Shown piece after piece: positions 56,574-64,000 of a stretch of 64,000 nt of DNA. How positions within the stretch are numbered: position 1 is the stretch's first letter; each line of letters opens with the position of its first letter. Source of the DNA: Methylocystaceae bacterium (GTDB lineage Bacteria > Pseudomonadota > Alphaproteobacteria > Rhodospirillales > Terasakiellaceae); NCBI GenBank assembly GCA_013373205.1, contig JABXIG010000007.1, positions 62,001 to 126,000 on the forward strand, read 5' to 3'. The notes under the pieces were generated by a model. The model was not told the DNA's origin. It did no database searches and was given only the letters and a program-made list of their open reading frames with translations. The translations under genes and the position numbers were made by a program.

Positions 56574-58439
56574 ATGTCCAAAGAAGATATCCCTGAAGAA
56601 ACACGCCTTCTTATTCAAGCGTTTAACCACCTTGAACAAGGCATTTGTATCTTTAATGCGGATTTAAAACTCATCTTCTTCAACCCCCGCCTTATCGAGC
56701 TTCATCATTATCATGAAGACCTGCTTTATAAGGGCATGCCTTTTGAAGAGTTAGTGCGTTACAATATAGATCACGGTGAATATGGACCGGGTAATAAAGA
56801 AGCTCGTTTTAAAGAACGCCTTGCAGACGCGCAAAACATCACCCCCAAAACATTTACGCGCACCCGTCCCAATGGCACGGTTGTCTCCATCAGCGATATC
56901 CCCCTGCCCGGTGGCGGCTTTATGTCAACCTATAGTGATGTCACAGATAGCCACAATGCTCGGACCGAACTGGAAGTGCGTGATGCACAATTCGATAGTT
57001 ATATGGAACTCAGCCCCGTCGGCGGGATGTTGGTTCAACTTGATGGCACCATTCGCTTTATCAATACCCGCATGCTCAATATGTTTGGCTATGAAAGAGG
57101 TGATGAAAAACATCTTGTGACCCCAAATTTTTATTATGACCCAAAAGACCGGGAACAATATGTCGAAACGATGAAAAAAAGCACGGGTACCGAAAACTTT
57201 CAGTTTATGGGCAAAAGAAAAGATGGCAGCCCGATGCCCACCCTGGTCACGTCAAAACTGATTAAAATCAAAGGTGAGGATTGTATTTTCACTTGGGTCA
57301 TTGATATGACCGTACTTAACGAAGCAGAAGAACAGATCAAAAAACTAAGTAAACAAAATGAATTGATCCTGACAGCGGCCGGTGCTGGTATTCTTGAAAT
57401 TGATGAACATGACATGATCCAGTTTATCAACCCGGCAGCAGCGCGTTTACTCGGCTATATGGATGGGGAGCTCTACAAAACACCTCTCTCTGAATTGCTC
57501 ATCCATGAAAGCAACATCACAGATCTGCAAGCCAAAGTCCCCGCCAATGGGGAAACCGAAATGCGCACGAAAACAAATAAAGTCTTGCCTGTGAAGTTTA
57601 ATATTTCAAATATCGAAAGCGAAGAATTACAGGGAACAAAAGTAATCGTTTTTGATGACATTTCAGAACGCGTTGCCGCAGAAGAAACCTTGCGCCAAGC
57701 CATGCAGGATATTGAAAATTCCAGCAAAGCCAAATCACGTTTCCTGTCAATCATGAGCCATGAACTGCGCACCCCCTTAAATGCTGTTTTGGGATTTGCT
57801 CAAATCTTAAATGGAAATTCCGAAAAAAACCTGACAGAGGCACAGTTGACCTATATCGACCATATTTTTAAGGCCGGAGATCATCTGCTAAAGCTCGTCA
57901 ATGAAGCGATTGATATTTCTTCCATTGAAAACGGACAGGTTAGCCTCTCCCTTCAATCACTTAATCTATGTGATATTATCGACTCATGCATAGACCTTAC
58001 CCAGCCATTGGCAGAGAAAGATAAAATCACCATCAGCAAGCAGGAAACAGATTTTCCACAAGCCCGAATCATTGCCGATCATGCCCGTATTCAACAGATT
58101 GTCATGCACCTGCTTTCCAATGCGGTAAAATACAACAAACCCAAAGGTCATGTGGAAATTTGCTGTGAAAACCGCAAGGATGAACGCATTCGTCTGAGCG
58201 TCAAAGACACGGGTTATGGCCTCCCCTTAAGTGAACGCAGCGATATCTTTGCACCATTTAACCGCCTGAGTGCCCATAGTCAGGGGATTGAAGGTACGGG
58301 ACTGGGATTGACCCTATGTAAGCACCTGTGTGATCTGATGGGTGGCACCATCGGATATTCCACAATTGAAAATGAAGGAAGTGAATTCTGGATTGAATTT
58401 CCAAGAGCAAAAAATGACACGCCTCTCATTATAAATTAA
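56574..58439 (+). CDS. Cytoplasmic multi-PAS sensor histidine kinase
   Basis: A 621-residue kinase without membrane segments. An N-terminal PAS_7-type domain (about 12-125; NHLEQGICIFNADLKLIFFN) is followed by two more PAS domains (about 135-255 and 260-370), HisKA (His396 in SIMSHELRTPLNAVLGFAQI) and HATPase (NAVKYNKPKGH, GTGLGLTL). It should sense a small cytoplasmic ligand or redox state. It precedes a receiver/HD-GYP gene on the same strand by 99 bp, its probable phospho-partner. ATG 56574 is preferred to TTG 56556. Confidence 0.9.
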   Translation: MSKEDIPEETRLLIQAFNHLEQGICIFNADLKLIFFNPRLIELHHYHEDLLYKGMPFEELVRYNIDHGEYGPGNKEARFKERLADAQNITPKTFTRTRPNGTVVSISDIPLPGGGFMSTYSDVTDSHNARTELEVRDAQFDSYMELSPVGGMLVQLDGTIRFINTRMLNMFGYERGDEKHLVTPNFYYDPKDREQYVETMKKSTGTENFQFMGKRKDGSPMPTLVTSKLIKIKGEDCIFTWVIDMTVLNEAEEQIKKLSKQNELILTAAGAGILEIDEHDMIQFINPAAARLLGYMDGELYKTPLSELLIHESNITDLQAKVPANGETEMRTKTNKVLPVKFNISNIESEELQGTKVIVFDDISERVAAEETLRQAMQDIENSSKAKSRFLSIMSHELRTPLNAVLGFAQILNGNSEKNLTEAQLTYIDHIFKAGDHLLKLVNEAIDISSIENGQVSLSLQSLNLCDIIDSCIDLTQPLAEKDKITISKQETDFPQARIIADHARIQQIVMHLLSNAVKYNKPKGHVEICCENRKDERIRLSVKDTGYGLPLSERSDIFAPFNRLSAHSQGIEGTGLGLTLCKHLCDLMGGTIGYSTIENEGSEFWIEFPRAKNDTPLIIN

Positions 58440-58538
58440 TTGCTTGATCTTATACGAAAGACTTTTGCCAAATAACTGGCACATATGTTAAAACATGCTA
58501 ACCTTGCATAAAATCAGGCGTCCAGGGAGAGCCTCACA

Positions 58539-59624
58539 ATGGCTGTAGAACAAAAAATTTTAAAAGAATCTAAAATACTAGTCGTTGACGATAACCCTTC
58601 TAATGTGTTGCTGCTTGAAGCCCTCTTGCAGCAAGAAGACTACCAAAATGTCACCAGCACCACAGACCCTACCCAGGTTAAAGGGCTCCATCAAGGAAAT
58701 GAATATGATCTGATTTTGCTGGATATCCAAATGCCCCGCCTGAATGGTTTTGAAGTCATGGAACAGTTAAAAGAATTCCATGACGAAGGCGACTATCTGC
58801 CTGTTCTGGTTCTGACCGCCCAAACCGATATGGATACACGGCTTCGTTCCCTAGATCTTGGCGCACGTGACTTTGTGACAAAACCGTTCCAGCATGCCGA
58901 AGTCTTGCAACGGATCCACAATTCTTTAGAAATTCGCCATCTTTATAAACAACAAAAAGATTACAGCCACACGCTAGAAGAAAAAGTTAATGAAGCCACG
59001 GCAGAATTGCGCAAATCACAGCTGGATATCATCCGCTGCTTGGGTCGTGCGGGTGAATATCGTGATAATGAAACCGGCGAACATGTAATCCGCATGTCCA
59101 AAAGCTGTCAGGTTCTGGCGTTATCCGCAGGTATTTCGGAACGTCATGCAGAATTGATCCTTTATGCCAGTCCGATGCATGATGTAGGGAAAATTGGTAT
59201 CCCGGATCACATCTTGCTCAAGCCCGGAAAACTCACAGCTGAAGAATGGGCCATCATGCAAACCCATGCCCAATTGGGCGCTGAGATTTTAGCCGACAAT
59301 GAATCGGAAATGGTCCAACTGGCCCGTTCCATTGCCATCACCCACCATGAAAAATGGGATGGGTCCGGCTACCCCAATGGTTTAAAAGGCGAAGAAATCC
59401 CCATTGAAGGCCGCATCGCCGCCATATGTGATGTATTTGATGCCCTGACAAGCTGGCGCCCCTATAAAAAAGCCTGGACGGTAGAAGAAGCCGTCAAGTT
59501 CCTGAAAGAAAATTCAGGGTCTCACTTTGACCCTAATCTCGTGCCCCTGTTTATCGAGAATTTACCCAAGGTTCTGTCCATCCGCGAACAACATCAGGAC
59601 CAAATCATCGATGAAGAAGGCTGA
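58539..59624 (+). CDS. Response regulator with HD-GYP cyclic-di-GMP phosphodiesterase domain
   Basis: A 361-residue protein of RpfG layout. The receiver (about 10-130) has DD at 17-18, acceptor Asp62 (LILLDIQMPR) and Lys in FVTKPFQ. The HD-GYP domain (about 165-345) is complete: GEHVIRMS, MHDVGKIGIPDHILLKPG, THAQLGAEIL, HHEKWDGSGYPNGLKG. It should hydrolyse c-di-GMP when phosphorylated, probably by the kinase encoded just upstream. The start ATG follows CAGGGAGAG. Confidence 0.94.
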   Translation: MAVEQKILKESKILVVDDNPSNVLLLEALLQQEDYQNVTSTTDPTQVKGLHQGNEYDLILLDIQMPRLNGFEVMEQLKEFHDEGDYLPVLVLTAQTDMDTRLRSLDLGARDFVTKPFQHAEVLQRIHNSLEIRHLYKQQKDYSHTLEEKVNEATAELRKSQLDIIRCLGRAGEYRDNETGEHVIRMSKSCQVLALSAGISERHAELILYASPMHDVGKIGIPDHILLKPGKLTAEEWAIMQTHAQLGAEILADNESEMVQLARSIAITHHEKWDGSGYPNGLKGEEIPIEGRIAAICDVFDALTSWRPYKKAWTVEEAVKFLKENSGSHFDPNLVPLFIENLPKVLSIREQHQDQIIDEEG

Positions 59625-59631
59625 CGTTTAA

Positions 59632-59910
59632 GTGAAAGCCGAACAAGCTGAAACAATCGCCCTGCAAGCCATTGCCTATATTGGTGCCAATGAATATGCC
59701 CTTAATGCACTCATGTCACAAAGCGGCATGGGACCGGATGACTTGCGTGAAAATCTAACTGATCCGGCATTTCTGGCAGGTATCATGGATTTTCTCCTCG
59801 CCGATGAGGGGAACTTGCTTGCTTTTTGCGAAGAGATTAACTGCCAGCCCGAACTGATTGTATCAGCACGACGTGCCCTACCGGGCGCAGAAAACTTGTG
59901 GGATGGGTAA
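59632..59910 (+). CDS. DUF3572 family protein
   Basis: A 92-residue small acidic helical protein conserved in alphaproteobacteria, function unknown. Recognisable segments are AETIALQAIAYIGANEYALN, MGPDDLRENLTDPAFLAGIMDF (split by one residue) and the tail RRALPGAENLW. It begins with GTG only 7 bp after the HD-GYP gene, so the two are read together. It meets the GGDEF-EAL gene convergently with a 2-bp gap. Confidence 0.85.
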   Translation: MKAEQAETIALQAIAYIGANEYALNALMSQSGMGPDDLRENLTDPAFLAGIMDFLLADEGNLLAFCEEINCQPELIVSARRALPGAENLWDG

Positions 59911-59912
59911 AG

Positions 59913-62132
59913 CTAAATTCCTGCCCCTTCCTGTTTAAACTGGCTGGTTTCATTTTCATTTGTCAACATCTTGCGAAAATCAGCGACTGATTTGGGGTAG
60001 GAAAAAAGAAATCCCTGAACTTCATCACAGCCTTCATCCACCAGAAAACGGCGTTGTAAGTCTGTTTCCACCCCTTCAGCCAGCATACGCAACCCCAAAG
60101 CACGCCCTAATTCCAACATGGCACGCACAATGGCTTCGGCTTCACGGTTTTTGCCCAAGTCATCGACAAAGGCTTTATCAATTTTAATCATATCAAAAGG
60201 GAAACGGCGCAGGTACGCCAAGCTGGAATAGCCAGTTCCAAAATCATCCATGGCCAATTGAACACCCATTTCACGCAAGGCCTGCAAGCTGCCTTCAGCT
60301 TTTTCCGGATTTTGCATAACAAGGTTTTCAGTCAGTTCCAACTCGATACTAAAGCGCGGATGACCGATCTCGTCATAGACCTGTTTCAGCGCCCTGTGAA
60401 TTTCGTTATTTCTGAACTGACGAGCCGACACATTAATGGAAACACGAAGGGTGTGATCCAGTTCTTCCTGCCAGTATTTTGCTTCACGCGCGGCCGTTTT
60501 TAAAACCCATTCCCCGATTTCCACAATCATATCGGTTTCTTCCGCGATAGAGATGAAATCCCCCGGCAGGATCAAGCCTTTTTCTGGATGGTTCCAGCGC
60601 AGTAAGGCTTCGGTTGCAATAATTTGTCCTGTTTGCAGGTTAAAGATAGGCTGATAAACCAGTTCAAACTGATCCTCGCTTATAGCTTTATGAAGATCAT
60701 TCTCAATTTGCAGACGGACAAAAGCCCGATCGGTCAAGTCCTGCGTAAAGAAACGAAAGCCCCCTTTTCCTTTAGCTTTAGCACGATACATGGCACTGTC
60801 AGCATTTTTCATCAGGCTTTCGACATCCTGACCATCCTGTGGATACATGGCAACCCCAACACTGCAACCGATATGTATATCCTGTCCGTTGTGATGGAAA
60901 GTGGTTGCAACCTCGCTGGAAATACGTTGCACAATATCGGTTACATGATCTTCATTTTCCGGAGCGAATAACAAAACAACAAATTCGTCCCCCCCCAGAC
61001 GCGCCACCGTATCACCTGCGCGCACAGCCTTGGAAATTTTTTTAGCTGTTTCCACAATCAACTGATCACCCACATTGTGACCTAAGGTATCATTTACTGT
61101 TTTAAAATTGTCCAGATCAATAAACAGCAACGATAACAAGCGTTTTTCTCGCCCTGCATGGGCGATTGCCTGAAGAAGACGATCTTGAAGCAGCGTTCGG
61201 TTTGCAAGTCCGGTCAGTGCATCATGGTTGGCCTGAAATTCCAGCCGGGCTTCATATTCTTTTTGATGAGTGACATCCTGTAAAGTTTCCACCGCGCCGA
61301 CGACTTGACCATTTTGATCATGTAATGGTGCTGCCATAAAATGAAGCCACTTTGCACCGTTCTTAAAATTCGGAAAATAATCGTTCGCTTCCCAGCCATC
61401 TTCAATCAGAGCAGAAGCCGCCCAGATCCCACTATAATATTCAGTTAAGTCCTCAAGTTTATTATCCAGCACAAGATCGGCCAGAACAGGCCTTTCATGA
61501 TCGTAAAAAGGTTTCCATTGATCTTTGGTGCCAACAACTTCTTGAGATGATGTGCCAATGATCGCTTCACAGGCCTTGTTCCAATGGCTTACCTTATGAT
61601 CCTGATCGATTACAAACATCGGTACCGGACAGCCCTGAATAACCTCATGCAGCAATTTCTCTTTATCTTTTAACGATTGCTCATATTGTTTTTGCATGGT
61701 GACATCACGCATGGTTTCAATCGCGCCGATGACATTGCCTTCTTCGTCGCGAATGGCCGTTGCGCTGAAGGATAACCATTTCCCCCCATCCGGAAAATTG
61801 GGGAAAAAGTCTTCCGCTTCCCAAACACCTTTCAACACGCTTGAACGACGGTACTTGTGTTTATAAAAGGCCTTTACCTCTTCAATCCGTCCATCCACGA
61901 CCAAATCCGCCATACTTGGACGTTCGTAGTCATAAAAAGGATGCCAACTGTCTTTCGTCCCCAGCTTTTCAGAAGCCGCAACACCACATATTTTTTCACA
62001 CGCACTGTTCCAATGAATTATGCGATGGTCCGCATCAATCACAAAAGTCGGCACAGGTGTGCTTTCCACAACCTGTCTCAATAAGTCCTGAGCTAATCCT
62101 TTAACTTTGGATTGAGCATTTTCTGGTGTCAT
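59913..62132 (-). CDS. PAS-PAS-GGDEF-EAL cyclic-di-GMP signalling protein
   Basis: A 739-residue cytoplasmic protein. Two tandem, clearly related PAS domains (about 10-145 and 150-285; both contain a VPTFVIDADHRIIHWNSACE-like strand) are followed by GGDEF (about 300-460, with intact RLGGDEF) and EAL (about 475-725, with intact ATEALLRW, DDFGTGYSS and AEGVET). Both enzymatic sites look active, so the PAS domains would decide the net effect on c-di-GMP. ATG 62132 is favoured by GGAG spacing; ATG 62141 sits directly on that site. It is convergent with DUF3572. Confidence 0.93.
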   Translation of the reverse strand: MTPENAQSKVKGLAQDLLRQVVESTPVPTFVIDADHRIIHWNSACEKICGVAASEKLGTKDSWHPFYDYERPSMADLVVDGRIEEVKAFYKHKYRRSSVLKGVWEAEDFFPNFPDGGKWLSFSATAIRDEEGNVIGAIETMRDVTMQKQYEQSLKDKEKLLHEVIQGCPVPMFVIDQDHKVSHWNKACEAIIGTSSQEVVGTKDQWKPFYDHERPVLADLVLDNKLEDLTEYYSGIWAASALIEDGWEANDYFPNFKNGAKWLHFMAAPLHDQNGQVVGAVETLQDVTHQKEYEARLEFQANHDALTGLANRTLLQDRLLQAIAHAGREKRLLSLLFIDLDNFKTVNDTLGHNVGDQLIVETAKKISKAVRAGDTVARLGGDEFVVLLFAPENEDHVTDIVQRISSEVATTFHHNGQDIHIGCSVGVAMYPQDGQDVESLMKNADSAMYRAKAKGKGGFRFFTQDLTDRAFVRLQIENDLHKAISEDQFELVYQPIFNLQTGQIIATEALLRWNHPEKGLILPGDFISIAEETDMIVEIGEWVLKTAAREAKYWQEELDHTLRVSINVSARQFRNNEIHRALKQVYDEIGHPRFSIELELTENLVMQNPEKAEGSLQALREMGVQLAMDDFGTGYSSLAYLRRFPFDMIKIDKAFVDDLGKNREAEAIVRAMLELGRALGLRMLAEGVETDLQRRFLVDEGCDEVQGFLFSYPKSVADFRKMLTNENETSQFKQEGAGI

Positions 62133-62322
62133 TATGGGCATCTCTCCCGAGAAAACAGGGTTATTTAACGAAAGGATGTAAACAGTAAGCCATCCTCAGG
62201 TAAATGTTAATAGCTATTTATTTAAATAAGGAACCGGTCAGTAAAATAAAAGGTTTGAAAGCCGTATGCCCCTCCCTATCTATAAAAAACATTGAATAAA
62301 ATAAGAATCGAGAACTCAAGGA

Positions 62323-63279
62323 ATGTCGCAAAAATCGTATAAATCCATTTGGATTTTATTATTTTACATCCTGTTTTATTCCGCCCCCGCTTTGGCTGCG
62401 GAACGGTATATAATTGGTTTTTCTCAGGCGACGACAACAGAACCCTGGCGTTTATTATTCAATCAGCTCACCCGCCATGAAGCCAACAAACACGAAAATC
62501 TGACACTCTTAGTTCGTAATGCACAAGATAGCGTCACAAAACAAATTGCGGACATTGAAGAACTGATCAGTCGAAAAGTCGATGCGCTTTTGGTTTCCCC
62601 CAAAGAAGCCGAAGGCTTGACCGAAATCATAAATCGGGCCAGTAAAAGTGGCATCCCCGTCTTTGTTTTGGACCGCGATATTCTAAATAAAAACTACACG
62701 CAATTTATCGGCGGGGATAATACCCTTATCGGACGAAATGCGGGCACCTTTGCCATTGATTACTTAGGCGGAAAAGGTAAAGCCAAAGGGGTCATTCTGG
62801 AAATATGGGGTGGTCAAAATTCCACACCTGCCCATGATCGCCATAATGGATTTCGAGACATTGTGGATCAAGAAAGCGGTATAAGCTGTTTGAACGTCAA
62901 AAATGATGGGGATTGGAAACAGGATAAAGCCTACCAGATTGCCACCCGAGCTTTTCAAACCCATAAAAACATTGATCTCGTTTATGCCCACAACGACCCC
63001 ATGGCATATGGTGCCTTTCTGGCTGCGCGAGATTTGGGAATTGAAAAGAAAATGGCCTTTATCGGCATTGACGGTATCCCGGCCGAAGGGGTCCGCTGGG
63101 TCTATGACGGGATCCTAGACGCAACCTTTTTGTATAAAACACCCGGTGGAGATGCCATCCAGCAAGCACTTCGCCATCTCCAAGGTGAAAAAATTAACAA
63201 AAAACTGACCCTTCCGACATTGAAAATAGACAAAAACAATGCCGAACAGATTTTACGACAACATGGGTTGTTAAATTGA
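62323..63279 (+). CDS. Periplasmic sugar-binding-protein-like sensor component (TorT/LuxP-like)
   Basis: A 318-residue protein with a signal peptide (cleavage likely after ALA, near residue 25). The mature part is a type 1 periplasmic-binding fold of the ribose-binding class (IGFSQATTTEPWRLLFNQL; VDALLVSPKEAEGLTE; DLVYAHNDPMAYGA; FIGIDGIPAEGVRWV). No ABC permease follows. Instead a membrane sensor kinase gene starts 2 bp after its stop, so it probably acts as the ligand-binding partner of that kinase, as TorT does for TorS. The ligand is unknown. Confidence 0.88.
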   Translation: MSQKSYKSIWILLFYILFYSAPALAAERYIIGFSQATTTEPWRLLFNQLTRHEANKHENLTLLVRNAQDSVTKQIADIEELISRKVDALLVSPKEAEGLTEIINRASKSGIPVFVLDRDILNKNYTQFIGGDNTLIGRNAGTFAIDYLGGKGKAKGVILEIWGGQNSTPAHDRHNGFRDIVDQESGISCLNVKNDGDWKQDKAYQIATRAFQTHKNIDLVYAHNDPMAYGAFLAARDLGIEKKMAFIGIDGIPAEGVRWVYDGILDATFLYKTPGGDAIQQALRHLQGEKINKKLTLPTLKIDKNNAEQILRQHGLLN

Positions 63280-63281
63280 AC

Positions 63282-64000
63282 ATGGTGCAAATGAGTGAGC
63301 AAAATATAATCAGAAATAAACTCATCGTCGCTTTTGGCTGTGTTGTGTTTCTGATCCTTTTATCAATTGGGGTTGCGCTTTTCACCTTTGAAATGTTTAC
63401 CCGCGAAGTCAATCTTCATAATACACGCTCTCTCCCCTCCCTTACCGCAACACTGCAACTGTCTGAACGTTCCGCCCTTATTGCAGCGGCAGCCCCACGC
63501 ATTGCACTTGCCACCAATGAAAGACAGATCACGCATGAAATTGAACGTCTTAGTGAACATCACTTAAAGATGGTGTCATCATTAAACCGTTTAAAATCGC
63601 AAGTTGGCAACGATAATCACAAGGAATTTCTAACCAACAGCGAACAAATCTGGCAACTCACACAAGAAATCAGCTGGCTGACCAGTAAAAAGCTTCAGCT
63701 TGATAAAAAGAAACATCAGATTGTCGAGCATATCAATAGTCTGCAAAATAAACTCTATGATGTGCATGAACCCGTTCTTTATAGTGCAAAGTCCCTTATC
63801 CGCCTAAAAAGCAATCGCACGGCTCATGATATTTCAGAACAAACTGATATTGCTGAAGAAAAAGCGCATCACGATATGGACGACCTATCCAATCTTGCGA
63901 TTTCACAAATTTCAAATGCCCACCAGATTCAAACCCAAAGCGCCCTGATGATCGGTATTTTAAATTCGGCGGCAGAAACAAGTGATCGCTCACTCCTGTT
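63282..64000 (+). CDS. TorS-like sensor histidine kinase, N-terminal part only
   Basis: The visible 239 residues contain a membrane helix (IVAFGCVVFLILLSIGVALF, about 15-35) and a long periplasmic helical region resembling the TorS sensor (LPSLTATLQLSERSALIAAA). The kinase domains lie beyond the window, so the kinase call is inferred from this sensor. A similar segment occurs in the 36.8-39.8 kb kinase. The start is coupled to the preceding binding-protein gene (2-bp gap). Confidence 0.75.
   Translation, partial: MVQMSEQNIIRNKLIVAFGCVVFLILLSIGVALFTFEMFTREVNLHNTRSLPSLTATLQLSERSALIAAAAPRIALATNERQITHEIERLSEHHLKMVSSLNRLKSQVGNDNHKEFLTNSEQIWQLTQEISWLTSKKLQLDKKKHQIVEHINSLQNKLYDVHEPVLYSAKSLIRLKSNRTAHDISEQTDIAEEKAHHDMDDLSNLAISQISNAHQIQTQSALMIGILNSAAETSDRSLL

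Overview
The window is a 64-kb chromosomal segment of a Gram-negative alphaproteobacterium, most likely a marine, free-living member of the Rhodospirillales (Terasakiella/Thalassospira-like; this is inferred from gene content and moderate GC, not from a marker gene). Alphaproteobacterial signs include the hisZ-purA pair, a TrcR/DUF1013 regulator, DUF1244 and DUF3572 proteins, an RpoH-type sigma-32, and a LexA box of the GTTC-N7-GTTC type before umuDC. There is no phage, transposase, CRISPR array or rRNA operon.

Layout. 1-6.5 kb: end of an assimilatory APS reductase gene (cysH), an esterase, a STAS protein, a response regulator, a REC-PAS-GGDEF-EAL protein and an MscS channel. 6.5-12.5 kb: a 26-residue predicted membrane peptide, SOS-controlled umuDC, a small hypothetical, tRNA-Lys(UUU), coaD and gyrA. 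12.6-19.4 kb: a PiT phosphate transporter, a 1203-aa hybrid histidine kinase with its LuxR-type regulator, and trcR. 19.5-30.1 kb: quinone oxidoreductase, hisZ-purA, a kinase-like protein with a degenerate catalytic core plus a small membrane partner, rpoH, rluD, an M67 peptidase and threonine aldolase. 30.1-35.7 kb: rhodanese and the NAD block nadC-nadB-nadA with an NrtR-type regulator and two operator-like palindromes before nadA. 35.7-41.9 kb: a second LuxR regulator/hybrid kinase module, a tandem pair of near-identical putative small RNAs, and a CtpA-type peptidase. 42-51.2 kb: DHH phosphohydrolase, TauE/SafE exporter, Na/Pi cotransporter, an array of perfect hairpins, and a redox block of aldehyde:ferredoxin oxidoreductase, polyferredoxin and a D-lactate dehydrogenase-like flavoprotein. 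51.3-64 kb: a giant FecR/cadherin-like surface protein, a PAS histidine kinase, an HD-GYP regulator, a GGDEF-EAL protein, and a TorT/TorS-like binding protein and sensor pair running off the end.

The dominant theme is signal transduction: four histidine kinases, four receiver-domain regulators (one carrying HD-GYP) and two GGDEF-EAL proteins (one with its own receiver), beside housekeeping genes and a giant surface protein. The parts most likely to be undescribed are the tandem small RNAs (39.9-40.2 kb), the pseudokinase/membrane protein pair (23.5-26.1 kb), the 26-aa membrane peptide, and the leader ORF before rpoH.
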